DNA of 20,793 nucleotides from Methanothrix harundinacea (GCA_002502785.1 DAQG01000111.1:1-20793); one strand, 5' to 3'. Counted from the stretch's first letter, positions 7,053 through 15,496 are shown. Notes: a model not told the origin generated them from the sequence alone. Numbers and translations are program-made.

Positions 7053-7739
7053 ATGGACTTCATCCCCATCTTTTGGGCGGCAGCGACCCTCGCCATCGTG
7101 ACGGTCTGCGCAGTTCTGGCGGCGAGATACGGGGTGGAGATCGCAGTCGGAGTCTTCGCCGCCCTGACGGTTCTTGCAAACCTCATCGCCGTCAAGACGA
7201 TCGCCTTCGGCCCGTTCATAGCACCGGCGGCGGTTCTAGTCTACGCCTCCACCTTCCTCATGACCGACATCTTGAGCGAACTCTTCGGAAAGGAGAAGGC
7301 GAGGCTTGCGGTCTGGACAGGTTTCGTCGCAAACATCGTGATGCTCGTCTCAATTCTGATCGCTGTACGGTGGTCGGCATCGCCGGTGATGGACCCCGGC
7401 CTTGCAAGTTCCTTCGATGCGATATTCGGCTTTGCCCCCCGCGTGATCGCAGCCTCGATGGCCGCGTATCTTGTGAGCCAGCATCACGACGTCTGGGCTT
7501 ACGGCTTCTGGAGAGAGAAGACTGGGGGAAGGCATCTATGGCTCAGGAACAACGCCTCCACGATGGCGTCCCAGCTGATCGACACCGGCATCTTCATCAG
7601 CCTCGCCTTTTACGGCATTCTTCCAAACTCCGTCCTCATGCAGATGATGGTAGGCCAGTACGTGATTAAGCTCCTGATCGCGGCCCTCGACACGCCTTTC
7701 ATGTACCTGGCGGTGGCGGCGGCCCGAAGAGCGAAATGA
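7053..7739 (+). CDS. VUT-family transporter (YhhQ-like, probable queuosine/archaeosine precursor uptake)
   Basis: A 228-residue membrane protein with about six helices and the hallmarks of the Vut_1/YhhQ family. These are NLIAVKTIAFGPFIAPAAVLVYAS (residues about 42-65), the DILSELFGKEKARLAVWTGF signature following it, and the Arg/Gln/Asp pattern of the second half (ISQ-like VSQHHDVWAYGFWREKT; LRNNASTMASQLIDTGIF). Family members import 7-deazaguanine precursors such as queuine or preQ0; in archaea this would feed archaeosine synthesis in tRNA. The substrate is inference from family. The start at 7053 follows rfcS by 11 nt and is probably translated from the same transcript. A GC-rich segment followed by seven Ts ends the unit. 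No tgt or other archaeosine gene is in the window. Confidence 0.85.
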   Translation: MDFIPIFWAAATLAIVTVCAVLAARYGVEIAVGVFAALTVLANLIAVKTIAFGPFIAPAAVLVYASTFLMTDILSELFGKEKARLAVWTGFVANIVMLVSILIAVRWSASPVMDPGLASSFDAIFGFAPRVIAASMAAYLVSQHHDVWAYGFWREKTGGRHLWLRNNASTMASQLIDTGIFISLAFYGILPNSVLMQMMVGQYVIKLLIAALDTPFMYLAVAAARRAK

Positions 7740-7743
7740 AGGC

Positions 7744-7792
7744 CGAGCCCACCAGTTCTGGAGGCCGGGCCCGAATTACGCCATCTTTTTTT
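7744..7792 (+). terminator. Terminator after the rfcS-VUT unit
   Basis: An imperfect GC-rich hairpin (CGAGCCC at 7744-7750 with GGGCCCG at 7768-7774, one mismatch) is followed by a run of seven Ts at 7786-7792. Confidence 0.45.
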
Positions 7793-7902
7793 GTCCCGTG
7801 CAGAGATCTGGCTTTGGAATCTGAGGAAGACCGAAACCCTTATCGCTGGCTTGGACCTGATAGATTAAAAGCGAAGTTAGAATGTTCTTGGAGGAAGAAG
7901 AT

Positions 7903-8208
7903 ATGCCCGAGTTTGCAAACCCCTTTGCAGGTCTGGCCAGCGACCGGAAGCTCACCGAGGCGGAGCTGATCCGAGCCATTAGGTACATGATCGCCGCCGA
8001 GTACGAGGCGGTCCAGCTCTACATGCAGCTTGCGGAGTCGACAGACGACGAGCTGGCCAAGGCGGTCCTGGAGGACATCGCCGATGAGGAGAGGGTCCAC
8101 GCCGGAGAGTTTCTGAGGCTCCTGAAAGAGCTGGCCCCCGACGAGGAGGATTTCTACCAGGAAGGGCGCGAAGAGGTCGAGGAGATCATAGAGGATCTGA
8201 GAGAGTAG
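7903..8208 (+). CDS. Small ferritin-like protein, encapsulated-ferritin (EncFtn) type
   Basis: A 101-residue, two-helix ferritin-like protein starting MPEFANPFAG. The first long helix carries AEYEAVQLY (Glu33, Glu35) and the second DEERVHAGEF (Glu62/63, His66), the half-ferroxidase pattern of EncFtn proteins. EncFtn must dimerise to build the diiron site and normally forms a ring decamer. Start placed at 7903 because GGAGG (7891-7895) is 7 nt upstream; the ATG at 7882 would add seven residues containing that ribosome site. The acidic C-terminal tail (EEVEEIIEDLRE) has no obvious encapsulin-targeting peptide, and no encapsulin shell gene lies nearby, so either the shell is elsewhere or the protein works free. 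Likely role: iron oxidation/storage or peroxide protection. A rubrerythrin-like role is the main alternative. Confidence 0.85.
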   Translation: MPEFANPFAGLASDRKLTEAELIRAIRYMIAAEYEAVQLYMQLAESTDDELAKAVLEDIADEERVHAGEFLRLLKELAPDEEDFYQEGREEVEEIIEDLRE

Positions 8209-8231
8209 ATGGGGCATGGGATTTCTGAAAC

Positions 8232-8274
8232 GCCCGAATTTATCGGGCTTCGCAACCCGACCGCATCTATTTTT
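8232..8274 (+). terminator. Hairpin plus T-run after the ferritin-like gene
   Basis: GCCCGA (8232-8237), loop ATTTA, TCGGGC (8243-8248): a perfect 6-bp stem. It is followed by a T-rich segment (TATTTTTG near 8269-8275), and another T7 lies further on (about 8288-8294). Confidence 0.5.
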
Positions 8275-8341
8275 GTGCAGCAATGCGTTTTTTTCAGGTG
8301 ACACCGTCTTAAGATTGTATTGATATTTTTCGGAGATTATA

Positions 8342-9175
8342 ATGAGCAGACTATCGATCCTCGCCATTCTTTTGTTGCTGGCTACCGTAAACGGTTCAGT
8401 TTGCGGGAGTTGTTCCACAGTTGAGCCTGATCAGCCCGAAATTGATCAGCCCGAAATAAATGTCACCGGAATGGTTTACAACGTTGTGGGCGGCGACACC
8501 TTCAACGTCACCGATTTCGGCAGAATCAGGCTGGCGGACGTAGACTCGCCAGAGACTGGCACCCCGGAAGGCGAGGCCGCTAAATTATACACCCAGCTTC
8601 ACCTCCAGGGAAAATACGTCCGCCTGGACGTGGATGATCTGAGGGGAACCGACCAATACGGTCGATGGATCTGTGTCGTCTACCTGGATAGCCCCTTGGG
8701 CGAGGTCGGCGAGAACTTCAACCGGATGCTGGTGGACGACGGTTTTGCGGTTGTGACCGACTACAAGGACAACGAGTTCGATCCCCTGGAATGGTGGCCT
8801 GCCTTCCGCCAGGTGGTCATAGGTGAGGTGGAGCTGAACCCAGACGGCGACGACAACGACCCTGGCAGCGAGTGGGTGAAGATCTTCAACCGAGGCGAGG
8901 TGAACGTGGACGTCGGCGGTTGGACCCTCTCCACCACCAGCGGAAAATGCGTCACTCTGACCATTCCCGAGGGGACTGCGATTGAGCCCGGCGAGAGCTA
9001 TCTTGTGACCAGAGAATGCAGATGGCTGGACAACTCGGATGAATCGATCGTAATGAAAACGGCCACGAACCTGGAGGTGGACAGAACCCTGCCCCTCAGC
9101 GACGACGATAACGACGGCCAGGTTTGGTTTTTGACTGACGACGACGTCCCCAAGTGGCGATACGGATGGCCGTGA
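8342..9175 (+). CDS. Exported staphylococcal-nuclease-like protein with lamin-tail domain
   Basis: A 277-residue protein: signal peptide (about 1-20), a linker with the repeated DQPEI, an SNase domain (about 41-150) and a lamin-tail/LTD beta-sandwich (about 157-277, starting GEVELNPDGDD). SNase active-site residues are conserved by motif: Asp52 in GGDT, Arg63, Asp68 and Glu71 in RLADVDSPE, and Arg108 in QYGRW. One variation: the first Asp of the usual DGDT is Gly51... replaced (GGDT). The enzyme likely degrades extracellular DNA/RNA with calcium; LTDs often accompany secreted nucleases and may bind nucleic acid or surface. GGAG 7 nt upstream supports the ATG. The next gene, 17 nt downstream, is an SNase paralogue, so they form an operon. 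Confidence 0.88.
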   Translation: MSRLSILAILLLLATVNGSVCGSCSTVEPDQPEIDQPEINVTGMVYNVVGGDTFNVTDFGRIRLADVDSPETGTPEGEAAKLYTQLHLQGKYVRLDVDDLRGTDQYGRWICVVYLDSPLGEVGENFNRMLVDDGFAVVTDYKDNEFDPLEWWPAFRQVVIGEVELNPDGDDNDPGSEWVKIFNRGEVNVDVGGWTLSTTSGKCVTLTIPEGTAIEPGESYLVTRECRWLDNSDESIVMKTATNLEVDRTLPLSDDDNDGQVWFLTDDDVPKWRYGWP

Positions 9176-9192
9176 CGATGGAGGGCGGCTGA

Positions 9193-9693
9193 ATGAAGAT
9201 CCTCACCGCGTTTGTGACCTCGTTGATTTTGGCGGCCCTTTTGATCGGGGCCGGATGTCTGGAGCGGGGGCCGCTGGGGGATGCCCAGCCCCAAACGGGC
9301 GGCTCGAAAGGGGTGGCGGAAGCCCCGCCGACGGAGGTCTCAGGAGTGGTGACGAACGTCGTCGACGGCGACACCCTCGACGTCGAGGGATTCGGGCGGG
9401 TGAGGCTCGCAGACGTCGACGCCCCCGAGATGGACACCCCGGGAGGGAGGGCCGCCAAGTCCTTCGCAGAGACCTGGCTTCTCGACGAGACGGTCTATCT
9501 GGACGTGGACGACCTCGGAGGGAAGGACAAATACGGCCGATGGGTTTGCATCGCCTACATCGAAGATCCCGAGACCGGCACCCCCATCAACTTCAACAGC
9601 ATGCTGGTGACGTCAGGCCATGCCGTGGTGAAGGACTTCAAGGACAACGAGTTCGATCCGAAAGGGTGGGGTCCGGCTCCCGTCAGCCGATAA
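9193..9693 (+). CDS. Staphylococcal-nuclease-like lipoprotein
   Basis: A 166-residue protein with a lipoprotein-type signal (LLIGAGC, Cys22 as probable lipid anchor), then a low-complexity linker and one SNase domain (about 49-150). All catalytic positions are present: Asp58/Asp60 in DGDT, Arg71, Asp76 and Glu79 in RLADVDAPE, and Arg116 in KYGRW. It is a paralogue of the preceding gene, sharing GRxRLADVD, YLDVDDL and KDNEFDP, but ends just after DNEFDPKGWG, exactly where the lamin-tail domain starts in its neighbour, so this domain was either lost or never present. GGAGG lies about 8 nt before the start. It is expected to be a membrane-anchored extracellular nuclease for nutrient scavenging or defence against incoming DNA; which one is not visible from sequence. 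Confidence 0.87.
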   Translation: MKILTAFVTSLILAALLIGAGCLERGPLGDAQPQTGGSKGVAEAPPTEVSGVVTNVVDGDTLDVEGFGRVRLADVDAPEMDTPGGRAAKSFAETWLLDETVYLDVDDLGGKDKYGRWVCIAYIEDPETGTPINFNSMLVTSGHAVVKDFKDNEFDPKGWGPAPVSR

Positions 9694-9768
9694 ATGCGCA
9701 GATGATCGACCCAGAATGGACCGATCGGCGCAATCGCAGACCGACCAATTCCCTCACCCACTTTCCTT

Positions 9769-11445
9769 TCAGTCCGAACCCCGTTGCGAGAGGGTGTCCA
9801 GGTTCTCCCGCGCCCTCTGGGTGTAGTGGTGGCCGGGCCCCAGGAACTGCTCGAAGACTCTTAGGGCCCGCTGATAGCTATCTTTCGCCCCGTCGATGTC
9901 GCCCATCTCCAGGAGGACATCGCCCAGGTTGTTGAGCCTGATCGCCGTCTTGAAGTGGTTGGGACCGTAGGCGTCCCTATCGATGGCAAGGGCCCTCTCG
10001 AACGCGACGAGGGCGCCGTCGAGATCGCCGAGGGCCCTCAGAACTGTCCCGAGGTTGTTCGCCCTGATGGCAATCTTAAGCCGGTCCGGCGTTGCTTGCG
10101 CCTCCTCGATGGCGATGGCCCTCTCGAAAATCTCCTTCGCCTCCACGAGATTGCCGAGGACCCGCAGGACCGATCCCAGGTTGTTGAGGTCGGTGGCAAC
10201 CTCCGAGTGGCCGGGTCCGTAAAACTTCTCGTCGACGACAAGGAGCCTCTCAAGGACGACTTTTGCCCCTGCGAAGTCGCCTCTGCGGTGGAGATATAGC
10301 CCCACCTGGTTTAAGAGGAGGGATGCAGGCTCAGATCCTATCCCAAGGTCCTCGATGCATTTTGAGGCCGCGAGAGCGTGAGGAAGTAGGCGGGAGCATT
10401 CTGGCCAGGTGGATAGATCCCCCAGGTAAGAGCCGAAAGCGCCACCGACGGACCTCACTGTCTCGTCGGCCCAGGTCTCTCTGCTATCATCGTCGAGGCG
10501 GCTGAAGGCCAGGGCCTGGATCAGGGGATGGACCGAGAGGGACCCCTCGTCCCTTCTCACAAGCCCCCTCTTGTCGAGGGCCGATAGGCCCAGATCCACC
10601 GACTCGGGCAGGAGCGCCGAGGTTTTTACGAGAAGGTCGATGGGAAGGTCTTCAGAAGCCAAAAAAGCGGAGAGGTTGAGAAGGTCGACCCCCTCCTGGG
10701 AGACAGCCCGGACCTGCTCCATCGAGATCTCCAGGACTGCGGCCAGGGCTTTGGGGCACTCCGGGGGGGTTCGGCCCGACAGTTCGCCGAAGCGTTTTTT
10801 GTAAGCATCAAGGTATCTGGACAGGGATATTCTCGTCCATCTGATGTAAGCTCCGGCCAGCTCCAGGGCTAGGGGGTTACCCTCCAGGAATTCGGCCAGT
10901 TTCTCCGAGGCCGCTCGATCTTCCTGGCCAGTCCGGCTCAGAAGAAATGCGGCAGCTTCCAAATGATCGAGGCGGCCGACCTCGATGATGGCGGCGGCTG
11001 AAGCCCCCAACCAGCCCCGTCCCTTGGAGGTGATGATCACATCGCCACATCTTGCCAGTGGGAGATAACCCACCAGGACCTCGGGCGACGGCACGTCGTC
11101 GAAGATCAATAGCCATCTATCATTCTCCTCAAGCCATGTCCGGACTGAGCCTGCGAGATCACCGAGGTCCGAGTCCTCCTGGTGGGGGATGCCGAGGACC
11201 TCGGCTAGGCCAGCGTAGTCGGAGGCTAGGACGGTTCCGTCGGTGGCCCTGACCCAGAGTCTTAAGTCGTACCTGTCGACGTGGATTCGACCGTGCTCTT
11301 CGGCGATGGCGCTCTTTCCCATGCCGTCGGGACCGAGGAGGACGACGGCCCCCCCCTCTTTCAGTCCTTCTTCTAGATCTTTCAGGATCGGCTTTCGACC
11401 TGTGAAATGGAGGTTTCGGCGATGTGTAAGGAAAAAGTCTATCAT
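9769..11445 (-). CDS. STAND (NB-ARC-like) NTPase with C-terminal TPR repeats
   Basis: A 558-residue protein. The N-terminal FTGR box (residues 14-17) is the typical start of NB-ARC modules. Walker A GPDGMGKS is at 38-45, Walker B LLIFDDV at 112-118, a sensor-like GDVIITSKGRG at 134-144 and GNPLAL at 189-194. A winged-helix segment follows (about 270-330, with the degenerate MHD-like SVHPLIQ). About four TPR units occupy 370-550 (LNNLGSVLRVLGNLVEAKEI, ANNLGTVLRALGDLDGALVA and similar). There is no N-terminal effector domain (TIR, protease, nuclease): an in-frame TAG lies just before the ATG. STAND proteins are signalling switches that oligomerise on ligand binding; some are antiviral sensors, but without an effector this one may be an ordinary regulator. 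No neighbour suggests a defence operon. Confidence 0.85.
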   Translation of the reverse strand: MIDFFLTHRRNLHFTGRKPILKDLEEGLKEGGAVVLLGPDGMGKSAIAEEHGRIHVDRYDLRLWVRATDGTVLASDYAGLAEVLGIPHQEDSDLGDLAGSVRTWLEENDRWLLIFDDVPSPEVLVGYLPLARCGDVIITSKGRGWLGASAAAIIEVGRLDHLEAAAFLLSRTGQEDRAASEKLAEFLEGNPLALELAGAYIRWTRISLSRYLDAYKKRFGELSGRTPPECPKALAAVLEISMEQVRAVSQEGVDLLNLSAFLASEDLPIDLLVKTSALLPESVDLGLSALDKRGLVRRDEGSLSVHPLIQALAFSRLDDDSRETWADETVRSVGGAFGSYLGDLSTWPECSRLLPHALAASKCIEDLGIGSEPASLLLNQVGLYLHRRGDFAGAKVVLERLLVVDEKFYGPGHSEVATDLNNLGSVLRVLGNLVEAKEIFERAIAIEEAQATPDRLKIAIRANNLGTVLRALGDLDGALVAFERALAIDRDAYGPNHFKTAIRLNNLGDVLLEMGDIDGAKDSYQRALRVFEQFLGPGHHYTQRARENLDTLSQRGSD

Positions 11446-11553
11446 CGCCTTCTATTATCGCTCCGCATCTATTAAACTCTGTCCCGTCAGTATTTTGGTG
11501 TCGCCAATTCTCGCCGAATTCGCTGAGAGGACGTTCCTTAAAAATCGGATGAA

Positions 11554-13557
11554 TTATGGCGAGGTCGGGCCCCGCCATCTCTTAGGCAAAAGGCTGACCT
11601 TGTCAGCGATCTGTCTGGTCAGCTTTCGGCCGCCTCCCTCGTTATCGTACGGCCCGTCCACACAGATCTCGTATTCGTGCTCGATGTTGCGGCCAAACCA
11701 GAGGTAAGCCTCGCCCTCCGGCGGCTTCACCCCACCGGGCGGGGCCATTATGTCCAGACCCTCCATCCCCGCCGTCTGGAAGTCGAATACGTAAACGATG
11801 CCCTCTGATATCTCCTCGGGTCCTTCGACATGCCAGTCGTTAGGAATCTCTCTGAACCAGAAGTTGTACCAGCCAGGAACCAGGACGGGTCCCGCGATAT
11901 TAGGATTCATAGTAGCCGAAGATGCCATGCCCCAGGGCTCGATCTTCAGCGATCCCCCGGCGCAGGATTCGGGGGGCTGAAGAGCTGCAGCAGCCCCCTC
12001 GAACTCCACCACAAACTGCCTCGGCTCGCTCTCGTTGACGGCGCTCCACGAGTTGCAGCAGTAGGTGTTATACACCGCATAGTCCTCATCGGTCAGACCG
12101 TCGGGCACCGGGCTCCAGGATGTGAACGCCAGGGGCTCTCCCGTGACCCATCGAAAGTCTCCCCCACCAGACTGATCACTGAGGCCTATCCAGAAAGGAC
12201 CGACCCTGCCGCAGGTGGCGGCCAGCTTATCCACAAACTGGTTCTCTTCTGAGTCGCTGATGGTGACGAGATGGCCGCCCAGGGACCTTGCATATTGATC
12301 TGCCTCGTTCCAGGTCATGGGCCTGTGGACGAATAGGTAGCTGCTATCCCCGAACCCGGTGGCAATCTCCTCGCCGAGGGCGTAGAGGCCCCGGTCGTGT
12401 CCAACGTAGAGGGTTCCATCCTCTCCAATGCTCGGCGAGGAGCTTAGCCCGCGGAAGGTATCTCCACCGCCCGTTATGAGCCACTTCTCATCTCCGGTCT
12501 CCGGATCGAAGGCGTATAGCACCCCGTCTGAGGTGACGTAGACGGTGCCGTCACCGCCTATCGTCGGAGCATCATTGTTCCAGCCGGAAAGTTCAGCTCT
12601 CCACTTTAGCGGTCCTTCTTTTGTCACCGAATAGAGAGCGTTCCCGGTGGAGATGACGTATATCGCGTGCCTGCTGTGGTCTATGGCCGGAAGGCCGCCA
12701 TCGCCCTCTATGTCCACGGCCCATTCTTCGCGGTCATCTCGGGGATCTAGAGCTACGAGGTGGTGATAATCGAAGCCTTTGGCCGCATAGATCGTCCCAT
12801 CGGGGCCGACAGCGGGATTGTGCGGCACGTTTCTGAACTCGCCCGCCCCCCAGACCTCCCCTCCGTCAGCAGCCCTGACGGCCAGGAGCCTCCATCCTCC
12901 CGTATCCGCATAGATGGTGCTCCCGTCAGCGGAGATGGCCAGATGACCGATGAAATTATGATCGCCGTTCTCCCATTTTATCCTCCCCCCCGGGCTCATG
13001 GCGTACAATTTGCCGCCACCCGTTGAGTAGACCGTCCCATCGTCCCCCGTCTTCGGTGGAGCGTTAGATCTTCCGATGGAGACGTTCCAGACCTCATCAC
13101 CGTCTGCCGGACTGATCGAATATATATCGCCGAAATCTGGCCCGCCCCGTACGTAAACCGCTCCGTCCTCTCCGATGGCGGGGGCCAGGTTATCGATATA
13201 GATCGAGGAGTTCCATTTTTCAGTGCCGTCGGATTTCAATGCGAAAAGCCTGTTGTTGGCCGAGAGGTAAATGGTGCCATCTCCTGCGATTGCTGGCGGA
13301 AAATAGGCGAAGTATCCAGCCCAAAAATCCCACTTGTGACCTGGCTCCTCCGGTCCTGAGAACGGGCTTTTTGCCGTGCCCTGTCCATCGTGGCGATACA
13401 TCGACCAGGGGCTCTCCTCGGCCAGGGCGACCGAGTTGGTGGCCAATAAACTCGAGACAAGAGTCATGTGAGCCAAAATAGATAAATAATATTTCAGTTT
13501 AATAATCAAATAAAACACATTGTGGCTGTTTTGGTCACAAATCTCTCCAAATAACAC
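11554..13557 (-). CDS. Exported PQQ-like beta-propeller fused to a C-type lectin-like domain
   Basis: A 667-residue surface protein in the longest reading. After a signal sequence ending about ALA|EES (residues 45-46), residues 50-395 hold PQQ/WD-type propeller blades with repeated DGTxY...LYALxxxxGxxxW motifs, starting from the hallmark WSMYRHDGQGTAKSPF. Residues 404-520 are a C-type lectin-like domain (ATWNEAD-type helix TWNEADQYARSLGGHLVTI, then FWIGLSD, FRWVTGEPLAFTSW). The last 145 residues (GWYNFWFREIPNDW, YEICVDGPYDN) are unassigned. No PQQ-enzyme catalytic residues are evident; a carbohydrate or surface-binding adhesin is likely. The start is uncertain: GTG at residue 14 gives a better signal peptide (MFYLIIKLKYYLS), and ATG at residue 31 is another option. 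The AT-rich stretch 13470-13520 may hold the promoter. Confidence 0.83.
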   Translation of the reverse strand: MLFGEICDQNSHNVFYLIIKLKYYLSILAHMTLVSSLLATNSVALAEESPWSMYRHDGQGTAKSPFSGPEEPGHKWDFWAGYFAYFPPAIAGDGTIYLSANNRLFALKSDGTEKWNSSIYIDNLAPAIGEDGAVYVRGGPDFGDIYSISPADGDEVWNVSIGRSNAPPKTGDDGTVYSTGGGKLYAMSPGGRIKWENGDHNFIGHLAISADGSTIYADTGGWRLLAVRAADGGEVWGAGEFRNVPHNPAVGPDGTIYAAKGFDYHHLVALDPRDDREEWAVDIEGDGGLPAIDHSRHAIYVISTGNALYSVTKEGPLKWRAELSGWNNDAPTIGGDGTVYVTSDGVLYAFDPETGDEKWLITGGGDTFRGLSSSPSIGEDGTLYVGHDRGLYALGEEIATGFGDSSYLFVHRPMTWNEADQYARSLGGHLVTISDSEENQFVDKLAATCGRVGPFWIGLSDQSGGGDFRWVTGEPLAFTSWSPVPDGLTDEDYAVYNTYCCNSWSAVNESEPRQFVVEFEGAAAALQPPESCAGGSLKIEPWGMASSATMNPNIAGPVLVPGWYNFWFREIPNDWHVEGPEEISEGIVYVFDFQTAGMEGLDIMAPPGGVKPPEGEAYLWFGRNIEHEYEICVDGPYDNEGGGRKLTRQIADKVSLLPKRWRGPTSP

Positions 13558-13847
13558 GTTTAGTCGGGATGCATTTCGTTATAAGCTTTTCCGTGGAATT
13601 TTAACGCCTTCTATCTCAATCCCCCTTCGAAAGCTTCCGGTGGTAGTTCGGCCAGGTGGCGGTCCGTTTAGAAGTGCTTCTGACATTTCTCACCGAGATC
13701 ATCTTGAAAGCTGGAGAGAGATGAGGCCGGTTTCTGGGCTCAGGTCGAGATTCTTCAGGTAGGTCAGTTACTGAACAAAGCAGCAATTCCGTTACCTTTT
13801 AGTAGAAATAATAAGCATGATAAGCAGGTAAAATTTCAGGATTCTGA

Positions 13848-14891
13848 ATGGAATGCCTGGGGATTGTGAATATTATGAGAATAAATACGAACTTGAATGG
13901 AAAGAAGATCCGATATTCCTTTTTGGCTCTTCTCATAACCGTGATCTTTCTCGGAACAACTGTCGCACTTCCATTCTCCATAGGATCCAACGATAAGGAT
14001 GAATATCGTTTTATTGTTGACACCCCTGGTGAAATCCGCGTCCAGGCAGCCTGGACCGGGACCGCCAACAACCTGGCCCTGATACTTAACGGGCCCGGTC
14101 AGGTGAGCGCTTATGCCCGGCAGGATGGCTCAAGCCCCTTGGAGCTGAGATATACGGTCACCAGTGCCGACGTCGCCAAAGGCGAAACCTGGACCATCGG
14201 CATCTGGAACTTCGGAGGAGGAACGGCGAACGGAGACATGAGTCTGACATCTCCCGGTTATCCGTTTTCTCTGGGATTCACCTCGGCAGATAAAATCGAG
14301 ATCTATTTCACCGTGAGGTGTCCCGGCCTGATCAGCGCTCAAGCTTCCTGGGCGGGTACCTCATCGGACCTGGACCTCAGTTTGAACGGACCTGGCAATT
14401 TTGGGACACATGCCCTCGGAGCCAGTCCGCTGAGCAAGGGGTACATGGTCACCAACGACGACCTGTTAAAAGGGCAGACCTGGACCATCACTCTCGAGAA
14501 CCATGAACGAAATTGGACCACAGCCAGCGGTACAATTCATTTAACATATCCTGGAGAGTGCTGCTGGACCGGCACCTGGAATACGAACTTCGGAGAAATG
14601 GAGCTGCAACAGGAAGGTGCCATCGTGACCGGGACTTATACCCACGACCAGGGGCGCATCAGAGGGACGGTTTCCGGCAATACCCTCACGGGCACCTGGT
14701 CAGAGGCCCCCACCTACAGTCCAACGCAGGATTCCGGCTATATGCAGTTGATCATGTCAGAGGACTGCAATTCATTCAGGGGCTCTTGGATGTACGGCCA
14801 GAATAAGGCGAATTGGGACGGAGATTGGACCGGCACCAGGGCAAGAGGAGGTCTGGATCTTCGCCCTGGCGGCGCGGGCATATTCGGGTAG
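13848..14891 (+). CDS. Secreted beta-sandwich protein with two pre-peptidase-like repeats
   Basis: A 347-residue exported protein. After the signal peptide (hydrophobic FLALLITVIFLGTTVAL) come two related units of about 90 residues. Unit 1 has YRFIVDTPGEIRVQAAWTG, LALILNGPGQVSAYAR and GETWTIGIWN; unit 2 has IYFTVRCPGLISAQASWAG, LDLSLNGPGNFG and GQTWTITLEN. These resemble bacterial pre-peptidase C-terminal (PPC) sandwiches, which aid secretion or surface attachment. The C-terminal third (about 238-335: GTWNTNFGEMELQQEGAIVTG, YTHDQGRIRGTVSGNTLTGTW, FRGSWMYG) is a lipocalin-like beta domain common in uncharacterised secreted proteins. No enzyme motif is seen. The start could be the ATG at 13875 (MRINTNLNGKK), which gives a shorter n-region. 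It is divergent from the lectin-propeller gene. Confidence 0.82.
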   Translation: MECLGIVNIMRINTNLNGKKIRYSFLALLITVIFLGTTVALPFSIGSNDKDEYRFIVDTPGEIRVQAAWTGTANNLALILNGPGQVSAYARQDGSSPLELRYTVTSADVAKGETWTIGIWNFGGGTANGDMSLTSPGYPFSLGFTSADKIEIYFTVRCPGLISAQASWAGTSSDLDLSLNGPGNFGTHALGASPLSKGYMVTNDDLLKGQTWTITLENHERNWTTASGTIHLTYPGECCWTGTWNTNFGEMELQQEGAIVTGTYTHDQGRIRGTVSGNTLTGTWSEAPTYSPTQDSGYMQLIMSEDCNSFRGSWMYGQNKANWDGDWTGTRARGGLDLRPGGAGIFG

Positions 14892-14971
14892 GGGTTTCTG
14901 GGGTACGGTCTCCGGCCCCATGCCCCCAGCTCCAGAGCCTCGACTCGCCCTCTTCCATACCCCAGCCCCAG

Positions 14972-15133
14972 ATGACCGAAGACCCATCCCAAAAAACGTC
15001 GCCCCTGGTGGCCGCGACCAGCTACTTTCTTTCGCCCTTCATGGTCTCCTCGATCAACGTCGCCCTTCCGGCGACGGGCAAGGAGTTCCCTCTCGAAGCC
15101 GTGACCTTGAGCAAAGTCGGCTACCTGGGATAA
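14972..15133 (+). pseudogene. N-terminal remnant of an MFS drug-resistance-type transporter
   Basis: The 53-codon frame beginning MTEDPSQKTSPLVAATSYFL and continuing SPFMVSSINVALPATGKEFPLEAVTLSKV matches the first helix and following loop of EmrB/QacA-type MFS exporters (consensus ..FMVSSINVALPAIGREF.LDAV.LSWV). It stops at 15131-15133 where the second helix should start; the ~400 remaining residues are absent in all frames downstream. No ribosome site is obvious. It is a truncated, probably non-functional relic. Confidence 0.7.
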
Positions 15134-15496
15134 TGGTGATCCTGCTGGCTGGTCCCAGGAGCGCAGGGCCGACACAACCATGAATGTAAATTCAGAGCCC
15201 ACCAATTTAGACAATATCCGCGCAACCTTGAAATAGATGGTCGCATATAATAGAGAATCAGAACAACTAACCATACGATCTGCTATATCAGCGCAGCTAA
15301 TGTCCCCAGAGATCATCTTTCAACCCGGGAATTGATCCAGAACTTCGAAAATAGACGCGCTTCAGAAATCAAGATGACGTATCCCTGTGAAAAGAGACCG
15401 CGAAAACCTGGACGGTATTTGGAGATATGGCGCTGATTTGAAGATCGAAAAAGATGGAAATTTGAAAAAGACGGAAACCGATGAGGAAGTCTTCAA
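15134..15496. other. Intergenic region before the FeMo-co-family genes
   Basis: About 360 bp with no credible gene. It holds the trailing part of the MFS relic, a TATA-like CATATAATA near 15244, a short frame MTYPCEKRPRKPGRYLEIWR (15374-15436), and a direct repeat of GAAAAAGAYGGAAA near 15448-15478. GAGGAAG at 15482-15488 is the ribosome site for the next gene. Confidence 0.5.

Noticed and set aside
8206..8302. Readthrough of the ferritin-like gene's TAG into a 30-codon extension that might hold an encapsulin-targeting peptide
   Set aside because: The extension is encoded by a terminator-like hairpin and T-runs and shows no cargo-peptide pattern; TAG is taken as the real stop.
9769..11445. 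Antiviral Avs/NLR-type defence gene
   Set aside because: The NB-ARC-like core is present but there is no effector domain and no defence neighbours; left as a generic STAND NTPase.
13558..13847. Possible decayed gene in the divergent spacer
   Set aside because: All frames examined are short and show no family resemblance; treated as a promoter region.
15374..15436. 20-codon frame MTYPCEKRPRKPGRYLEIWR
   Set aside because: Too short, no ribosome site; only noted because it precedes the FeMo-co-family genes.
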